In this document: piece after piece, positions 51,045 through 61,500 of the stretch
How the letters are laid out: every line of letters begins with the position of its first letter
Position numbering within the stretch: position 1 is the stretch's first letter
NCBI RefSeq assembly: GCF_900142645.1
Contig: NZ_FRBP01000001.1
Span: forward strand, 248,001-312,000
Source of the DNA: Eubacterium callanderi
Lineage (GTDB): Bacteria; Bacillota; Clostridia; Eubacteriales; Eubacteriaceae
Reading direction: 5' to 3'
Length of the DNA stretch: 64,000 nucleotides
Notes under the pieces: model-generated
What the model was told of the DNA's origin: nothing
Database searches by the model: none
Seen by the model: the letters and a program-made list of their open reading frames with translations, nothing else
Made by a program: the position numbers and the translations under genes

Positions 51045-51086
51045 GATTTTATTCTCCTTTATTTTATCCGTTGTTTTTCACCATTC

Positions 51087-52295
51087 TCAGTGATGATGGT
51101 GGTGGTCGTGGTCATAAACAGCGTCGTCAATCGGGCTGTTGGCGTCGATGGGCGACATTTTTCTCAGCCGTTCGATAATATCGACAAGATTGTCAACGAC
51201 GTATTCAATATCTTCCATAGTAGTATGCTTGCCAATGGTCAGTCTCAGAGAGCCGTGGGCAATCCCGGCAGGCAGGCCAATGGCCAGCAGTACATGCGAC
51301 GGATCCAGTGATCCAGAGGTACAGGCCGATCCGCTGGAGCCCGCAACGCCAACAAGGTCAAGGCTTAAGAGAATGGATTCCCCTTCGATATAGTCAAAGC
51401 AGAAGTTTGCATTCCCTGGGAGGCGCTTTGTCGGATGACCGTTCAAACGCACCTGCGGGATTTTTTCCATTACACCCTTGATCAGCGCATCTCTGAGCTC
51501 CTGTAAATGGGCTGTGTTGGCTTCCAGATCATTTGCGGCCATTTCCGCAGCCTTTCCAAAACCAACAATGGATGCGGTATTTTCTGTGCCGGCGCGGCGT
51601 CTTCTTTCCTGTGCGCCGCCGTGGATCAGGTTATCAATGGGTACACCCTTGCGGATATATAAGGCACCAATTCCCTTGGGTCCATAGATTTTATGGCTGG
51701 AAAGGGACAGCAAATCCACATTCAGGTCTTTTACGTCAATGGGAACATTGCCGAAGGCCTGTACTGCATCTGTATGGAAGATGATGCCCTTGGCCTTGAC
51801 GATTTCTCCTATTTCTTTAATGGGTTCAATGGTGCCGATCTCGTTGTTGGCAAACATGACTGAAACCAGAATGGTTTCATCCTTGATGGCATTCTTGAGA
51901 TCGTCCAGTGAAATAAGCCCGTCCTTGTCAACCGGAAGGTAGGTGACCTCAAAACCTTCCTTCTCAAGATATTCACAGGTGTGGAGCACTGCGTGGTGCT
52001 CGATTTCTGTGGTTATAATGTGGTTTCCCTTTTTCCTGTTTTTTAAAGCCACACCCTTAACGGCCCAGTTGTCCGATTCGGAGCCACCGGCTGTAAAGTA
52101 AATTTCTTTCGGGTCTGCGTTAATGGCCTGGGCAAGCTGTAATCTGGCAGCTTCCACACCGCGCTTGGCTTCCCGGCCCTCCTGGTAAATAGAGGATGGG
52201 TTTCCGTATTTTTCTGTAAAATATGGCAGCATTTCTGCCAAAACTGCTTCGTCAACGGCTGTTGTTGCCGCGTTATCTAAATAGATTCTTTTCAT
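51087..52295 (-). CDS. iscS: Cysteine desulfurase (NifS/IscS)
   Basis: A 402-residue PLP enzyme. SLSSHKIYGPKG holds the PLP lysine, and GSSGSACTSGSLDPSH the loop with the active-site Cys. It removes sulfur from cysteine for Fe-S cluster building on IscU. The ATG at 52295 has GAGAGG 6 nt upstream; the earlier ATG overlaps iscR. The last residues are VYDHDHHHHH, a natural His-rich tail that may bind metal. Confidence 0.95.
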   Translation of the reverse strand: MKRIYLDNAATTAVDEAVLAEMLPYFTEKYGNPSSIYQEGREAKRGVEAARLQLAQAINADPKEIYFTAGGSESDNWAVKGVALKNRKKGNHIITTEIEHHAVLHTCEYLEKEGFEVTYLPVDKDGLISLDDLKNAIKDETILVSVMFANNEIGTIEPIKEIGEIVKAKGIIFHTDAVQAFGNVPIDVKDLNVDLLSLSSHKIYGPKGIGALYIRKGVPIDNLIHGGAQERRRRAGTENTASIVGFGKAAEMAANDLEANTAHLQELRDALIKGVMEKIPQVRLNGHPTKRLPGNANFCFDYIEGESILLSLDLVGVAGSSGSACTSGSLDPSHVLLAIGLPAGIAHGSLRLTIGKHTTMEDIEYVVDNLVDIIERLRKMSPIDANSPIDDAVYDHDHHHHH

Positions 52296-52309
52296 AAAAA
52301 GCCTCTCTT

Positions 52310-52717
52310 TCAATTATCCATTAAGTCTTGTAAAGACCGGTTATCTATGATGTTATTAATGCTGTCTCTGATTTCCATCCAGAGTCCTCTGGTGACACAT
52401 TCTCCCGACTTTCGGCAGACATAGCCCTCAGGGCCGCCGACGCAGTCGGCCAGCTCAATAGGCCCTTCCAGCGCGCGGATAATCTCACCAACACTGATGT
52501 CCCTGGGCTCTCTTGAAAGAATGTACCCACCCTTCGCGCCTCTTAAACTGACGATTAGTCCCGCCTTTTTAAGGGTTGAAAAAAGCTGCTCCATATAGGA
52601 GTCTGAAAAATTCTGTTTTTCTGCTATCTCTTTAATTGATACTGGCCCATTGCCATATCGGCACGCCAGCTCATACATGGCCAGTACACCGTACCGGCCC
52701 TTTGTGGAGAGTCTCAC
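52310..52717 (-). CDS. iscR: Rrf2-family regulator, IscR type
   Basis: A 135-residue Rrf2 winged-helix protein with three cysteines C92, C101 and C107, as in Fe-S sensing IscR (E. coli C92, C98, C104). It should repress the isc genes when carrying a cluster. The start is GTG with AAGGAGG 7 nt upstream. A palindrome sits over its own predicted transcription start, in line with autoregulation. Confidence 0.92.
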   Translation of the reverse strand: MRLSTKGRYGVLAMYELACRYGNGPVSIKEIAEKQNFSDSYMEQLFSTLKKAGLIVSLRGAKGGYILSREPRDISVGEIIRALEGPIELADCVGGPEGYVCRKSGECVTRGLWMEIRDSINNIIDNRSLQDLMDN

Positions 52718-52744
52718 TTCAGCACCTCCTTCTCAATTCCTAGT

Positions 52745-52758
52745 ATTCCACCTGGAAT
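52745..52758. promoter_or_regulatory. Probable IscR operator
   Basis: Inverted repeat ATTCCA-CC-TGGAAT lies just behind the -10 box and covers the expected start point of the isc operon. Confidence 0.6.
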
Positions 52759-52766
52759 TTAATAGT

Positions 52767-52794
52767 ATTATAGCACAGTTCCGCATTAATGCAA
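52767..52794 (-). promoter_or_regulatory. Promoter of the isc operon
   Basis: Minus strand TTGCAT (52794-52789), a 16-nt spacer and an extended -10, TGCTATAAT (TATAAT at 52772-52767). Confidence 0.7.
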
Positions 52795-52855
52795 GATAAA
52801 ATTTTGTTCTTTGGCATTTTTTCAGGAAAAATTATTATTTTTCTCCAAAATAAAA

Positions 52856-52886
52856 ACATCTGGATATAAAACTGCTATCCAGATGT
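52856..52886 (-). terminator. Terminator of the ABC exporter operon
   Basis: Stem ACATCTGGATA / TATCCAGATGT with a 9-nt loop, followed by TTTTATTTTGG on the minus strand. Confidence 0.85.
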
Positions 52887-52895
52887 TTCAATTAT

Positions 52896-55298
52896 TTATT
52901 CTGCTTCTCTCAATCGTTCGACCAGTGTTTCCTTTTCAAAGCTGCGGAGTGCAATTTTTGAGATAAGGTATGGTACCAGGAGCAGGATTACCGCGTAGGC
53001 CAGCACATAGAAAACCGGGAACTGGTAGATCATATAGTGAACACCGAGTTTTCCGAAGGCCCAGCAGATCAGATAGCCTGCTGCGGTGCCTATGGTCAAT
53101 GTAATGAGCAGATTTCCCGCGGCCAGAAGCATCCCCTCGCCAAGTACCATCTGACGGATCTGCCTGCGGCTCATACCAATGGATTCCAGCATGGCCAGTT
53201 CCTGCTTTTTAGACAGGATATTGGTAATCAGCGTATTGACAAGATTGATCATACTAAAGGCGATGATAAACAACGCCAGACCCAGCGCAGTGGCTGAGAG
53301 GGTCGCAATGCTTCCTGCATCCTGTTCTCTCTGCTCCTGAAGCGTTGACAGCACAAGATTTGGATTGCTGTCTACCAAAGCCCGCAGCGGCTCTTCAACG
53401 GCAAGTTCCATAGAAGGCTCTGTCGAAACAATAAAATCTTTATCAAGATTAAAAGGCACAATGGACTGGATCACCTCCTGAGGCATCATAAACCATCCGC
53501 TGATGGGCTTTGGATAGTCTGTACTGACCATACCTGCTATTTTCACCTCTTTGGGTATCACGGTATCGCCATTGTAAAAATAGAGGGTTAACGTATCGCC
53601 AACCTCAAAACGCCAGCCATAAATTTCCTGCACCACAGAGTTAGCCTGAAGCAGAATGGTCTCTCCCTTCAACATTGCGTCATAATCCAGGCTCCCATCC
53701 TCCAGATATTTTTCAAGCTCCTGAGCCTGCGCTCTGGTAAATGGGGAAATGTTATCCTCAACATGGACGAGATCCTTTTTAGGATAATCAAATTCAACAG
53801 AGGTCGCCTGGTTACTGCGGATACCATCTACTCCGGGGATGAACAAAATCTGGCTTTCAAGCGCTTCGGTAAAGGGGGAATTCTTCTGTAGGCCTGCCAT
53901 ACCGTACTCTGAGAGCTCCAGAGCGTTTCCCGAAAAAGAAACGATATATTCCGAATCTGCAAAATCGCCCTGACGTGAATACATTTCTTTATCAAAGGAA
54001 TTGACAAAGGTCGCCGCTGCCATAAATAAAACGCCGCCGATCCCCAGCGAGAGAACTGTCATAAGAACTTTTTTCCGGTTTCTGGCCGAGTTCATGGCCG
54101 CGAGATGCAGCGGGCTGATTCTCCTGTGTACCTTTTTGGTTTTCTTTTTCCTGCCGCCGGAGTAAACCGAATATTTCGAAGCCTCAATGGGCGAAATCGA
54201 CGCTGCAATCGAGGCAGGCTTCCGAACGGAGATCAAAACAGTGATCAGGTCAATCACGAGCACCAGCAGCGCTACCAGCAGAGTATTTAAAAAGCTCCAT
54301 CCGTCAGGCTTCAGAAAATAGGCAATAACGCTGCCGATAATAACCCCCACCGGAGCCGATACGGCAAAGAGATAGATACCTTCGCGGGTAACCAGCCGCC
54401 GCACCTGTTTTTTGGTCATACCAATGGTTCGCAGCTGTCCATACTGGCGTATCCGGCCAACCACCGATATATAGAAAACACCGTAGATAACCAGAACACT
54501 GGCAAGCAGCACAACGACTCCCACACACGCAGCCAGAGCGATTTCCTGAGTATCTGCTGTCAGAGTATCCAGAAAATGATCGTTTGGATTCATGTCCTCC
54601 CGCAGTATTCCCGCGTCACCGCCGACTGAATAAATCACCGCTTTACATTCTTCCTTGCCCATCTTCTCTGCCCCTGAAAGCCGTACATAGGCCTCATAGG
54701 GAATATCCCTCATCTGTGAGCCATTTTCAGCATAGGCCTTTGAAAAAACCATGGTGTACTGCTTGCTTCCCTTCGCACCCTCCACAAAACCGCTGACCTT
54801 AAAGCTTTCCGTTGTTCCGTCCAGAAAGGTTACGGTAAATTCTGTTCCAAGCTCTGTCGGTTTTCCGATCTGTTCCAGATACGCTCTTGAGACCAGCACT
54901 TCATTTTCCTGTACTGGCAGCTTTCCGTCCAGCAGATTCATTGTCTTAATTTCCATGGAGTTGCCATCCGCATAGACAGGTGCCAGCTTATAATTGTCAA
55001 TCTCTACTGCCTGTCCCCTTTTGCCGAGGGTCAGATAGGAAACACGGGAATCCTGTGACAGACGATGCAGCTGGTCATCTGTCAGATTATAGTAAATCAC
55101 ATGCTGTGCTCTGGCCATGGCACGCTTATCTGCTTCTTTCATCTCAACGGTGAACAGGCTCATAACCATCAGGAGGCTTACCGATAAAATAATGGTGACA
55201 GCAATGAAGGCATTGCGCATCTTGCTCGTTTTAATACTGTCCCTGGCAAGCTTTCCGATAACTTTTCCGTTATTGTTTTTCTCGTAATGCATTGTCAT
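52896..55298 (-). CDS. FtsX-family ABC transporter permease
   Basis: An 800-residue permease with one N-terminal helix (about 31-51), a long extracellular domain, and two FtsX blocks of membrane helices (about 265-380 and 670-790). The cytoplasmic link [20 protein letters not shown] and the later [21 protein letters not shown] are the coupling helices of the two halves. Its stop-start junction with the ATPase shares one base. Such pairs export lipoproteins or peptides or give resistance to cell-wall antibiotics; the cargo is unknown. A second ATG two codons on (55292) is possible. Confidence 0.88.
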   Translation of the reverse strand: MTMHYEKNNNGKVIGKLARDSIKTSKMRNAFIAVTIILSVSLLMVMSLFTVEMKEADKRAMARAQHVIYYNLTDDQLHRLSQDSRVSYLTLGKRGQAVEIDNYKLAPVYADGNSMEIKTMNLLDGKLPVQENEVLVSRAYLEQIGKPTELGTEFTVTFLDGTTESFKVSGFVEGAKGSKQYTMVFSKAYAENGSQMRDIPYEAYVRLSGAEKMGKEECKAVIYSVGGDAGILREDMNPNDHFLDTLTADTQEIALAACVGVVVLLASVLVIYGVFYISVVGRIRQYGQLRTIGMTKKQVRRLVTREGIYLFAVSAPVGVIIGSVIAYFLKPDGWSFLNTLLVALLVLVIDLITVLISVRKPASIAASISPIEASKYSVYSGGRKKKTKKVHRRISPLHLAAMNSARNRKKVLMTVLSLGIGGVLFMAAATFVNSFDKEMYSRQGDFADSEYIVSFSGNALELSEYGMAGLQKNSPFTEALESQILFIPGVDGIRSNQATSVEFDYPKKDLVHVEDNISPFTRAQAQELEKYLEDGSLDYDAMLKGETILLQANSVVQEIYGWRFEVGDTLTLYFYNGDTVIPKEVKIAGMVSTDYPKPISGWFMMPQEVIQSIVPFNLDKDFIVSTEPSMELAVEEPLRALVDSNPNLVLSTLQEQREQDAGSIATLSATALGLALFIIAFSMINLVNTLITNILSKKQELAMLESIGMSRRQIRQMVLGEGMLLAAGNLLITLTIGTAAGYLICWAFGKLGVHYMIYQFPVFYVLAYAVILLLVPYLISKIALRSFEKETLVERLREAE

Positions 55299-55969
55299 TA
55301 CCTGCCGTTTACGATCTTGCCGTCCTCAATACGGATAACCTCATCCGCCAGCTGGGCAATCTCTTCATTGTGCGTAATCATGACAATGGTCTGGTTAAAA
55401 CGAGCACTGGTTGCCTTTAAAAGGCTCAGTACATCCTGGCTGGTCCGGCTGTCCAGATTTCCGGTAGGCTCGTCCGCCAGAATAATCGCCGGCTTTGTCG
55501 CCAGCGCTCTGGCGATGGCGACACGCTGCTGCTGTCCGCCTGACAGGTTCCCTGGCAGGCTTGTCAGCTTTTCCTTAAGTCCAAGCATTTTGACAATGCC
55601 ACCCACAAACCGTTTATCTGCTGTATTACCATCCAGTTCAATGGGCAGTACAATATTTTCGTACACATTAAGGATGGGCACCAGATTGTAGTTCTGGAAA
55701 ATGAAGCCAATCTGGCGTCTTCTGAAAATTGTCAGCTGCTCGTCGTTCATATCTGACAGCTCTTTGCCGCCTACCTTTACACTGCCGGAGGTCGGTTTGT
55801 CCAGCCCTCCCAACATATGCAGAAGTGTTGACTTTCCACTTCCGGAGGTTCCCACAATGGCTGTGAACTTTCCTTTTTCAACCGATAAGGACACACCATC
55901 CAGTGCCTTTACCATACTCTCGCCGCTGCCATAATGCTTTTTCAAATCCGTTGTTTTTAAGATCTCCAT
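55298..55969 (-). CDS. ABC transporter ATP-binding protein (LolD/MacB type)
   Basis: A 223-residue ATPase. Walker A is GTSGSGKST, the signature [15 protein letters not shown], and Walker [12 protein letters not shown]. It is of the type that pairs with FtsX permeases. A BceR-like half-palindrome (56046-56059) lies in the upstream region, but no two-component genes are adjacent. Confidence 0.93.
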   Translation of the reverse strand: MEILKTTDLKKHYGSGESMVKALDGVSLSVEKGKFTAIVGTSGSGKSTLLHMLGGLDKPTSGSVKVGGKELSDMNDEQLTIFRRRQIGFIFQNYNLVPILNVYENIVLPIELDGNTADKRFVGGIVKMLGLKEKLTSLPGNLSGGQQQRVAIARALATKPAIILADEPTGNLDSRTSQDVLSLLKATSARFNQTIVMITHNEEIAQLADEVIRIEDGKIVNGR

Positions 55970-56155
55970 TTTCTGTCTCCTTTATTTGCTGACTTAATCT
56001 TATCACCTGAATGTTTCAAAACCCTCTCGATTTGAAAAAAGAATGTTACAGTTTTGCAACTATTGATATTTGTTTATATACTTATTTTTTTCTTACATTT
56101 ATTTTAATTTTTTTTATTTATTTCTATTTATAAAGGGCAAAAAATAGGGCAACAT

Positions 56156-56180
56156 AAATATACAATTTCAATGTATATTT
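56156..56180. repeat. Hairpin at the prophage edge
   Basis: AAATATACA / TGTATATTT with a 7-nt loop. The 381-bp space 55970-56350 holds this hairpin, a terminator at 56191-56216 and the ABC operon's upstream region; no gene is seen in it. Confidence 0.4.
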
Positions 56181-56190
56181 TAGGTACAAA

Positions 56191-56216
56191 AGATGCCAAC
56201 CTGCTGGCTGGCATCT
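56191..56216 (-). terminator. Terminator of the moron-like gene
   Basis: Minus-strand stem AGAUGCCAGCC / GGUUGGCAUCU (one G-U), 4-nt loop, then UUUGU. Confidence 0.7.
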
Positions 56217-56350
56217 TCTAATTGTTTATTAACAATAGGTTTAAATTTATCTTTGAAGAAAAGGCATGCTAGAAGTGCAATAAACAAAATACAATATCTC
56301 TTTTACAGACAAAGTTTCCGGTCTTTTTCATCTTTATTTATATAAGACCC

Positions 56351-57040
56351 TCAATTATTTTCATGCTTTTTATTTGCAATTTTCTTCACTCTATCAATAT
56401 AGTCATTTAATAATAAATAACGTTTTTGTGCAAACTCAAAAAGTTCATTTTCTCTAAGTACGCAATGAATTGTATCTTTATCATCCCTCGTTGGAGTCCA
56501 TAAACGAATATCATAGTCACCTCTTACCCCTTCTTTATAAAAACAAGAAGCTATACCTCCCCATGGCAATGGTATATCCGCGTAGCGTTTACTATAATTT
56601 TCATCACTTAGTGTGTTTATATTTATCGGATGCGCTGAAAAGAAGGCCCGCAATTCTTTAAAATACTTATAATCACTTAATCCTTTATAAATGTCGGGTA
56701 AATCTTTGAAGCATGACATCGTTCCATCATCTTTGTTATTTGTAGTATTATAAAGTACTCTATAAATTTGATCGGTAGCCTCTACTAAAATATCAATTAG
56801 ACCAAATAGAACTAAAAGTTCCGATAAATTTCTTTCTTTCTTTTTATTATAAAGTCGGTTCAACTCTTTAACAACCTCTCTAATCCAAACAACTGCTGAG
56901 TAAATGCAATTTGCTTTGTACTCACCATTTTCTTTGGCTAAAACAGATTTAAGTCTATAACGTTGATGGTACTTATTAAAATTTTCATTAAATTTTTCAA
57001 CCAAAACGGGATCAAGCAACTCATTTTTCTTTATTTTCAT
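56351..57040 (-). CDS. Hypothetical moron-like prophage gene
   Basis: A 229-residue soluble protein with no domain I recognise; it is helical and rich in Lys, Asn and Tyr (for example LNRLYNKKKERNLSELLVLFGLIDIL). Its base composition is far more AT-rich than its neighbours. It lies beyond the late-operon terminator, has its own promoter (57047-57075) and its own terminator, the marks of a phage moron. No ribosome site precedes the ATG; the predicted transcript starts at or next to it, so the mRNA may be leaderless. A longer reading starts inside the terminator and is unlikely. Confidence 0.65.
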   Translation of the reverse strand: MKIKKNELLDPVLVEKFNENFNKYHQRYRLKSVLAKENGEYKANCIYSAVVWIREVVKELNRLYNKKKERNLSELLVLFGLIDILVEATDQIYRVLYNTTNNKDDGTMSCFKDLPDIYKGLSDYKYFKELRAFFSAHPININTLSDENYSKRYADIPLPWGGIASCFYKEGVRGDYDIRLWTPTRDDKDTIHCVLRENELFEFAQKRYLLLNDYIDRVKKIANKKHENN

Positions 57041-57046
57041 AATTTT

Positions 57047-57075
57047 ATTATAACAAGGATTACCATAATATGCAA
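57047..57075 (-). promoter_or_regulatory. Promoter of the moron-like gene
   Basis: Minus strand TTGCAT (57075-57070), a 17-nt spacer and TATAAT (57052-57047). The expected start is the A of the ATG at 57040. Confidence 0.7.
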
Positions 57076-57086
57076 AATCCAAAAAA

Positions 57087-57106
57087 GACCAGCCCAAAAG
57101 CTGGTC
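57087..57106 (-). terminator. Terminator of the prophage late operon
   Basis: Stem GACCAGC / GCTGGTC with a 6-nt loop, then TTTTTTGG on the minus strand, just after the endolysin stop. Confidence 0.85.
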
Positions 57107-57113
57107 GAAATTC

Positions 57114-57731
57114 TTAATAACCTTCACCGGTGTACTGCAAATGCACGTACCCGTTCCCAACATATCCCCACGTAAAACCGTTTCTTAATCCGATCTCTAA
57201 CAGCTCCTCTAAACTGCAAGCTCCCATAGCGTTACAGTCAAATGCCCTACCTAACATATGTTGTGATTCTGAAGAACTCCCTGACAAATTTGCGTTATAA
57301 TCTGGGCAGCGAACACCAGACGTTACCTGAATACCAGAACCTAAATCACATCGAGTGGCCTCTAAACAGTTTAAGGCCGTATGGTTTATCATTTCCGGAA
57401 AGTGCAGGCAGTTTGTGGAATGAATCGCCGGATCGTCGTTGTCGCTTACCGCGATCCCACACCCCAGCTCAGCACTATTAAAGTGCGGGGTGAGCTGTAC
57501 GCCATTTGTAAGGACTTCCGCTATTTTGCGCTGGCAGTCCCAGCCCCATACACCGCCATCTACTGCTAATCCGTATTCTGCTTCAAAGCGCCGGATCAGT
57601 TGCCGGCAGTAGCTATCACTTCCGGGTTCGCCTAAATCTCCATCGTATCCGCAAGGCCCTAAAGCATCCTTCCCATATAACCACGCCAACGCCTGCTGAA
57701 TACTAATATTGCTGTATAATTCGATTGCCAT
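57114..57731 (-). CDS. Phage endolysin, M15-family peptidase
   Basis: A 205-residue protein. The first half (IQQALAWLYGKDALGPCGYDGDLG...FEAEYGLAVDGGVWGWDCQRKI) looks like a peptidoglycan-binding repeat. The second half is an M15-type zinc peptidase (VTSGVRCPDYNANLSGSSSESQHMLGRAFD, ending YVHLQY). It would cut cell-wall peptides during lysis. The ATG at 57731 has AAGGAGG 9 nt upstream and starts right after the holin stop. Confidence 0.88.
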   Translation of the reverse strand: MAIELYSNISIQQALAWLYGKDALGPCGYDGDLGEPGSDSYCRQLIRRFEAEYGLAVDGGVWGWDCQRKIAEVLTNGVQLTPHFNSAELGCGIAVSDNDDPAIHSTNCLHFPEMINHTALNCLEATRCDLGSGIQVTSGVRCPDYNANLSGSSSESQHMLGRAFDCNAMGACSLEELLEIGLRNGFTWGYVGNGYVHLQYTGEGY

Positions 57732-57732
57732 T

Positions 57733-58050
57733 TTATTTTTCCTCCTTGTTTTCATCTTCAATAATTTCTAATAAATCGTATAATTTCTTTGTTGCAAGCC
57801 CCTTTATGGCCGTTTTAAGGTTATCGGCGGCCACTGCTGTGGCGGTAAAGCTATTGTTTTTCCAATAGCACCAAAATACGGATATAAGCGTTAATGCACC
57901 AGTTACAAAATCGTTGATGGCTTCATTTTCGATTGGAATAAGCGGATAACCGGCCATTGTGCAGAACTGGTTAATTAAGGTTAAAACCAAAATAAACAGA
58001 CGGGCCAATGGCTTAGCATATAGACTTAAATTTTCTGGGTTGATCTTCAT
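57733..58050 (-). CDS. Phage holin (phi-LC3 type)
   Basis: A 105-residue protein with two hydrophobic segments (about 15-36 and 45-63) and the typical WCYWKNNSFTATA link of the phi-LC3/Phage_holin_1 family, with a charged C-terminus. It forms the membrane hole that lets the endolysin out. It is directly before the endolysin gene. Confidence 0.9.
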   Translation of the reverse strand: MKINPENLSLYAKPLARLFILVLTLINQFCTMAGYPLIPIENEAINDFVTGALTLISVFWCYWKNNSFTATAVAADNLKTAIKGLATKKLYDLLEIIEDENKEEK

Positions 58051-58069
58051 TTTTTTCCTTCTCTCCTCT

Positions 58070-58435
58070 CTATGGATTCATTCGACTTTTTGTTTTATGG
58101 GCCTGCTCAGCGAGAAACTCGTTAATCTCGTCAATAGATTCGTCCACGTTTCCATTGTTCCTTTTCCCGGATACGGCTTCAAGGCAAGACCGCATAGAAC
58201 GCATTAGAATATAGCGTTCCATGGCGCTTACATCAATGTCGTGCTGCTGCTTGCGCTGCCAGCTCTCCACGTCCCCGATCCGGTCATTTAACATGTTTAT
58301 TTGCTTGTCCTGCTGCTTATCTGGATGGATGAGCTTGTTATATAGCCATTGGCGCGCTGGCTTGTAGAAAAACATAAAGCAAGCACATATCCCCATCACC
58401 CATCCTGCATACTGCGAAAGTGTTTCGATTGTCAT
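58070..58435 (-). CDS. XhlA-like phage membrane protein
   Basis: A 121-residue protein with one N-terminal membrane helix (about 8-25) and a charged helical remainder (QQDKQINMLNDRIGDVESWQRKQQHD). Size, position before the holin and layout fit the hemolysin XhlA-like accessory lysis proteins, though the helix is at the other end than in XhlA. The assignment is by context. Confidence 0.6.
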   Translation of the reverse strand: MTIETLSQYAGWVMGICACFMFFYKPARQWLYNKLIHPDKQQDKQINMLNDRIGDVESWQRKQQHDIDVSAMERYILMRSMRSCLEAVSGKRNNGNVDESIDEINEFLAEQAHKTKSRMNP

Positions 58436-58512
58436 TTTTCCTGTTGTCCTCCTAAAATTTGCATTATTAAAGGGCCTCCCGGCCCTGATCTATCCATTGG
58501 TAACACCTCTTT

Positions 58513-61500
58513 CTATGCAACGCTTAAACGCTGCTCCAGTTGCCAAATTTTGCTTTTAAGCTCACCTATTTCTTGCTGTAAATGTTCGATCTTGACATCG
58601 CGCAGGTCGTTTTCCAGAATGATTTCTTGTGTTGCCTTCCATCCGATTGATACCATGCTATATAAATCAACGGCTTTTCTGTCTTGTGTAACCACTTCAT
58701 CGGGGGCATCTTCGGCAATCAGGCCATATTTTTTGATGTAATTTCCCTGCTGCAAATCTGCTTTAAGGTTATAGCTACAAATTTCAGAACGCCTTATAAT
58801 TGAGCTTCCATCCTGAATCGGCACAATGTTGTCTTTTGTCGCCCGGGATGAACCTGTATTAAAGCCGCCTGCCCAAATTGGTATATAGATACTGTTGTTG
58901 GCTTCTTGTCTACAAACAATATATTGATTTGAATAAAGGGTCAAGGCAAAGCCGCCCTTTCCGTGAACGTCTGGCATCCATGGCCCAGGGCCGTTAAAAT
59001 AAACAGTTGTACTAAAATTTGTGACTTCATTTATATTTATCGTTTTGTTTCTCAATTCCATGCTATGGATTATTTTTCCGTCACTCGTTCTTTTGTATCC
59101 TAGCCCTAGGCGGTCGGGTTCATCATAATAAATGGATAAGCCTGGCTGATCCTGCGTGGTTGATTTTACAACGGAGGATATACCCCCTACAAAATTACCG
59201 TTCAAGGTATGATCATAAAACTGTATTTTATTATCTACAACCTCAACGCCTTTATATCCTGTCGATTTATTATACTGTTGCAACGTTGCCCGTAATGATA
59301 ATTGGCTGTTGGCTGCTTCCAGTTTCATTAAATCAACGCCGCCATAACGGACAATAAATTTTGAAGCATCGACGGTTAATCCCGTACTGGTTAGTGTCAT
59401 GCTGGCGGTCTGAAAGCTTGCCTGCCCGCCGTTTATAGCGCTTGTGACTGCGTTTGTGATGGCTACCGGTGTTATCTTTTGCTCAGCTGTACTCACACGG
59501 CTTGTCAGGTTGGTTAGTCCGTTGGCTGTGGTGGTCGCTTTAGTTTCGACAGCGGTCACACGGCTTGTAATGCCGTTCACATTAATGAGCAGCGCAGATT
59601 GAAGCTGATTCGTTGTTGCGATCTGGTTTGCTCCTAGCTGCTTTAAGCTCACATTTCGGATATAGGTAACGCCTGTCTTTCCGTTATACCTTGGTAGGTA
59701 ACGAATCCGCATATAACAGGCTTTTTTGTGGGTAGCCAGCGTATTCACCGGGCCACACCAGCCTTCCATTTTTTGCCAGGTGTTTGCTTTGGTTATGGCC
59801 AGACCGCCGATTAAATTGACGGCTCCCTCATTTGTTGCCACTTGTGCCTGTTTATCGTTGTAAAAACAGGCCTGTACATAGATTACACCATCGGTTGTAC
59901 CTTCGCTGTAGACTTCACAACTCCAATAATAAGGCAGGTCAATATTGCATGGCATATAATCGGTATATAGAATAGGAGCGTTCACGGTCTTAATTAAATT
60001 AGAATCCGTCGAAGCGCCGCCTGCTGCGGTCGCGGACACAATTGTATGTGCTCCTGTCGCAAAGGGCAGGGCTGCGAAACTGCCTCGGTAGGTCTGGTCA
60101 AATAGTTCAATGCCGTTCAGTTTTGTCTGTTGGTTGATGCTCATCTGTGTGTTAAATTCGGTCTTAGTGGTATAGTTCTGGCTTACGTTTAAATTGATCT
60201 GGTTGGCTTTCTGGTCTATGGCACTGTTCATCTGCGTTGTTGTGCTATAATTTACAAATTTGTTGTCTACGGCTGTTATGCTCGCGTCCACGTCCTCGGG
60301 CGCGGGTGTCCAGTCTGTGGCTTTCTGCCCTTTTTCGATTTTTATGTTCCGGATGTAAAAATAAGCCCATGAAAATGCGCTCATATCGACAAAATTATAA
60401 ACCGTTGGGCTATTATCGTGATTTGTAACATTGACAGTATGCTCTACTTTTTTCCACGTATTATCAGCTGTTGTGGTTATGCGGATCATCCCTAAATCAC
60501 AAACATCTAAATAAAAACCTACTGCTGAATTTTGTGAACCGCGCACTTCAAATGAGATTGTCCAATAGCCATTCGATGTAATGACATTCCCAATTCGCCA
60601 GTTTCCTGTTTGTTCTTTTATCCCAACGGTATAAAAACCGTTTGGACACTCGGCATTATTCCGGTCGATTGTAACGGCTCCACCTGAAAGAGAAATGGGT
60701 GTTGTTTTTTTATAATAATTCCGCCCGCCCACGGACAGGTTGTTAAAATCTGTTTTGGTGGTGTAGGTCGATGAAACTGTACTTAAAATCTGGTTTGACT
60801 TTTGATCAATGGCGCTGTTCATGGCCGCGGTCGTTGCGTAATTGGCAAACTTCCCATCTATTGTATTTAGCTGTGCTTTGGTAGCATAGCTATTCGACAC
60901 GGTGCTTAAGATATTGGTTTTGCTTTGTTCTATGGCGCTGTTCATGGCAGTTGTCGTGCTGTAAGAAGAAAATTTGTCATTTAAGGCTGTAATTTGTTCG
61001 TTTTCTCTTACAAGCGTCGGAAATGCCATGTATACACCTAAAGATAGGTCTGTCCAGCTTGACCACCCTCCCAAAACAAAATGATACATTGTTGCAATAC
61101 TTGTGACGTTTACCGTTAAACTGTACTGTTTCCATTCGGTTGTTACCGCGCATGTTTTCCATGATTTTTCTGATGTATCATTATTATTACGATTGTTGAT
61201 GGATATTTTTACATTTCCTGCCTTTGTACCTTTAAGCCATACCGTTAAAGTGTGGTAACCTATTGTTTGAATATATCCGGCGCCAACAAGCAAATAAGAA
61301 TTTATATTGGTATTTCCATTCACTAAAACGGCCTTTTTCCCACCATAAGGATCTGTTTGGCCTATGGTTTTATTACAGGCACCCGCTTGCCATGCTGTTC
61401 CATATTTCACGGTATCTTTTAAAAGGTTATTTACGCCAAACTCCAATGAATTAAATTCGACTTTAGTGGTATAGGTATCTGATACGGTCGATTTAAAGCC

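Noticed and set aside
51087-51120. His tail of IscS as a cloning tag
   Set aside because: It is HDHHHHH-like, lies in normal genomic context with the native stop codon, and lacks vector sequence.
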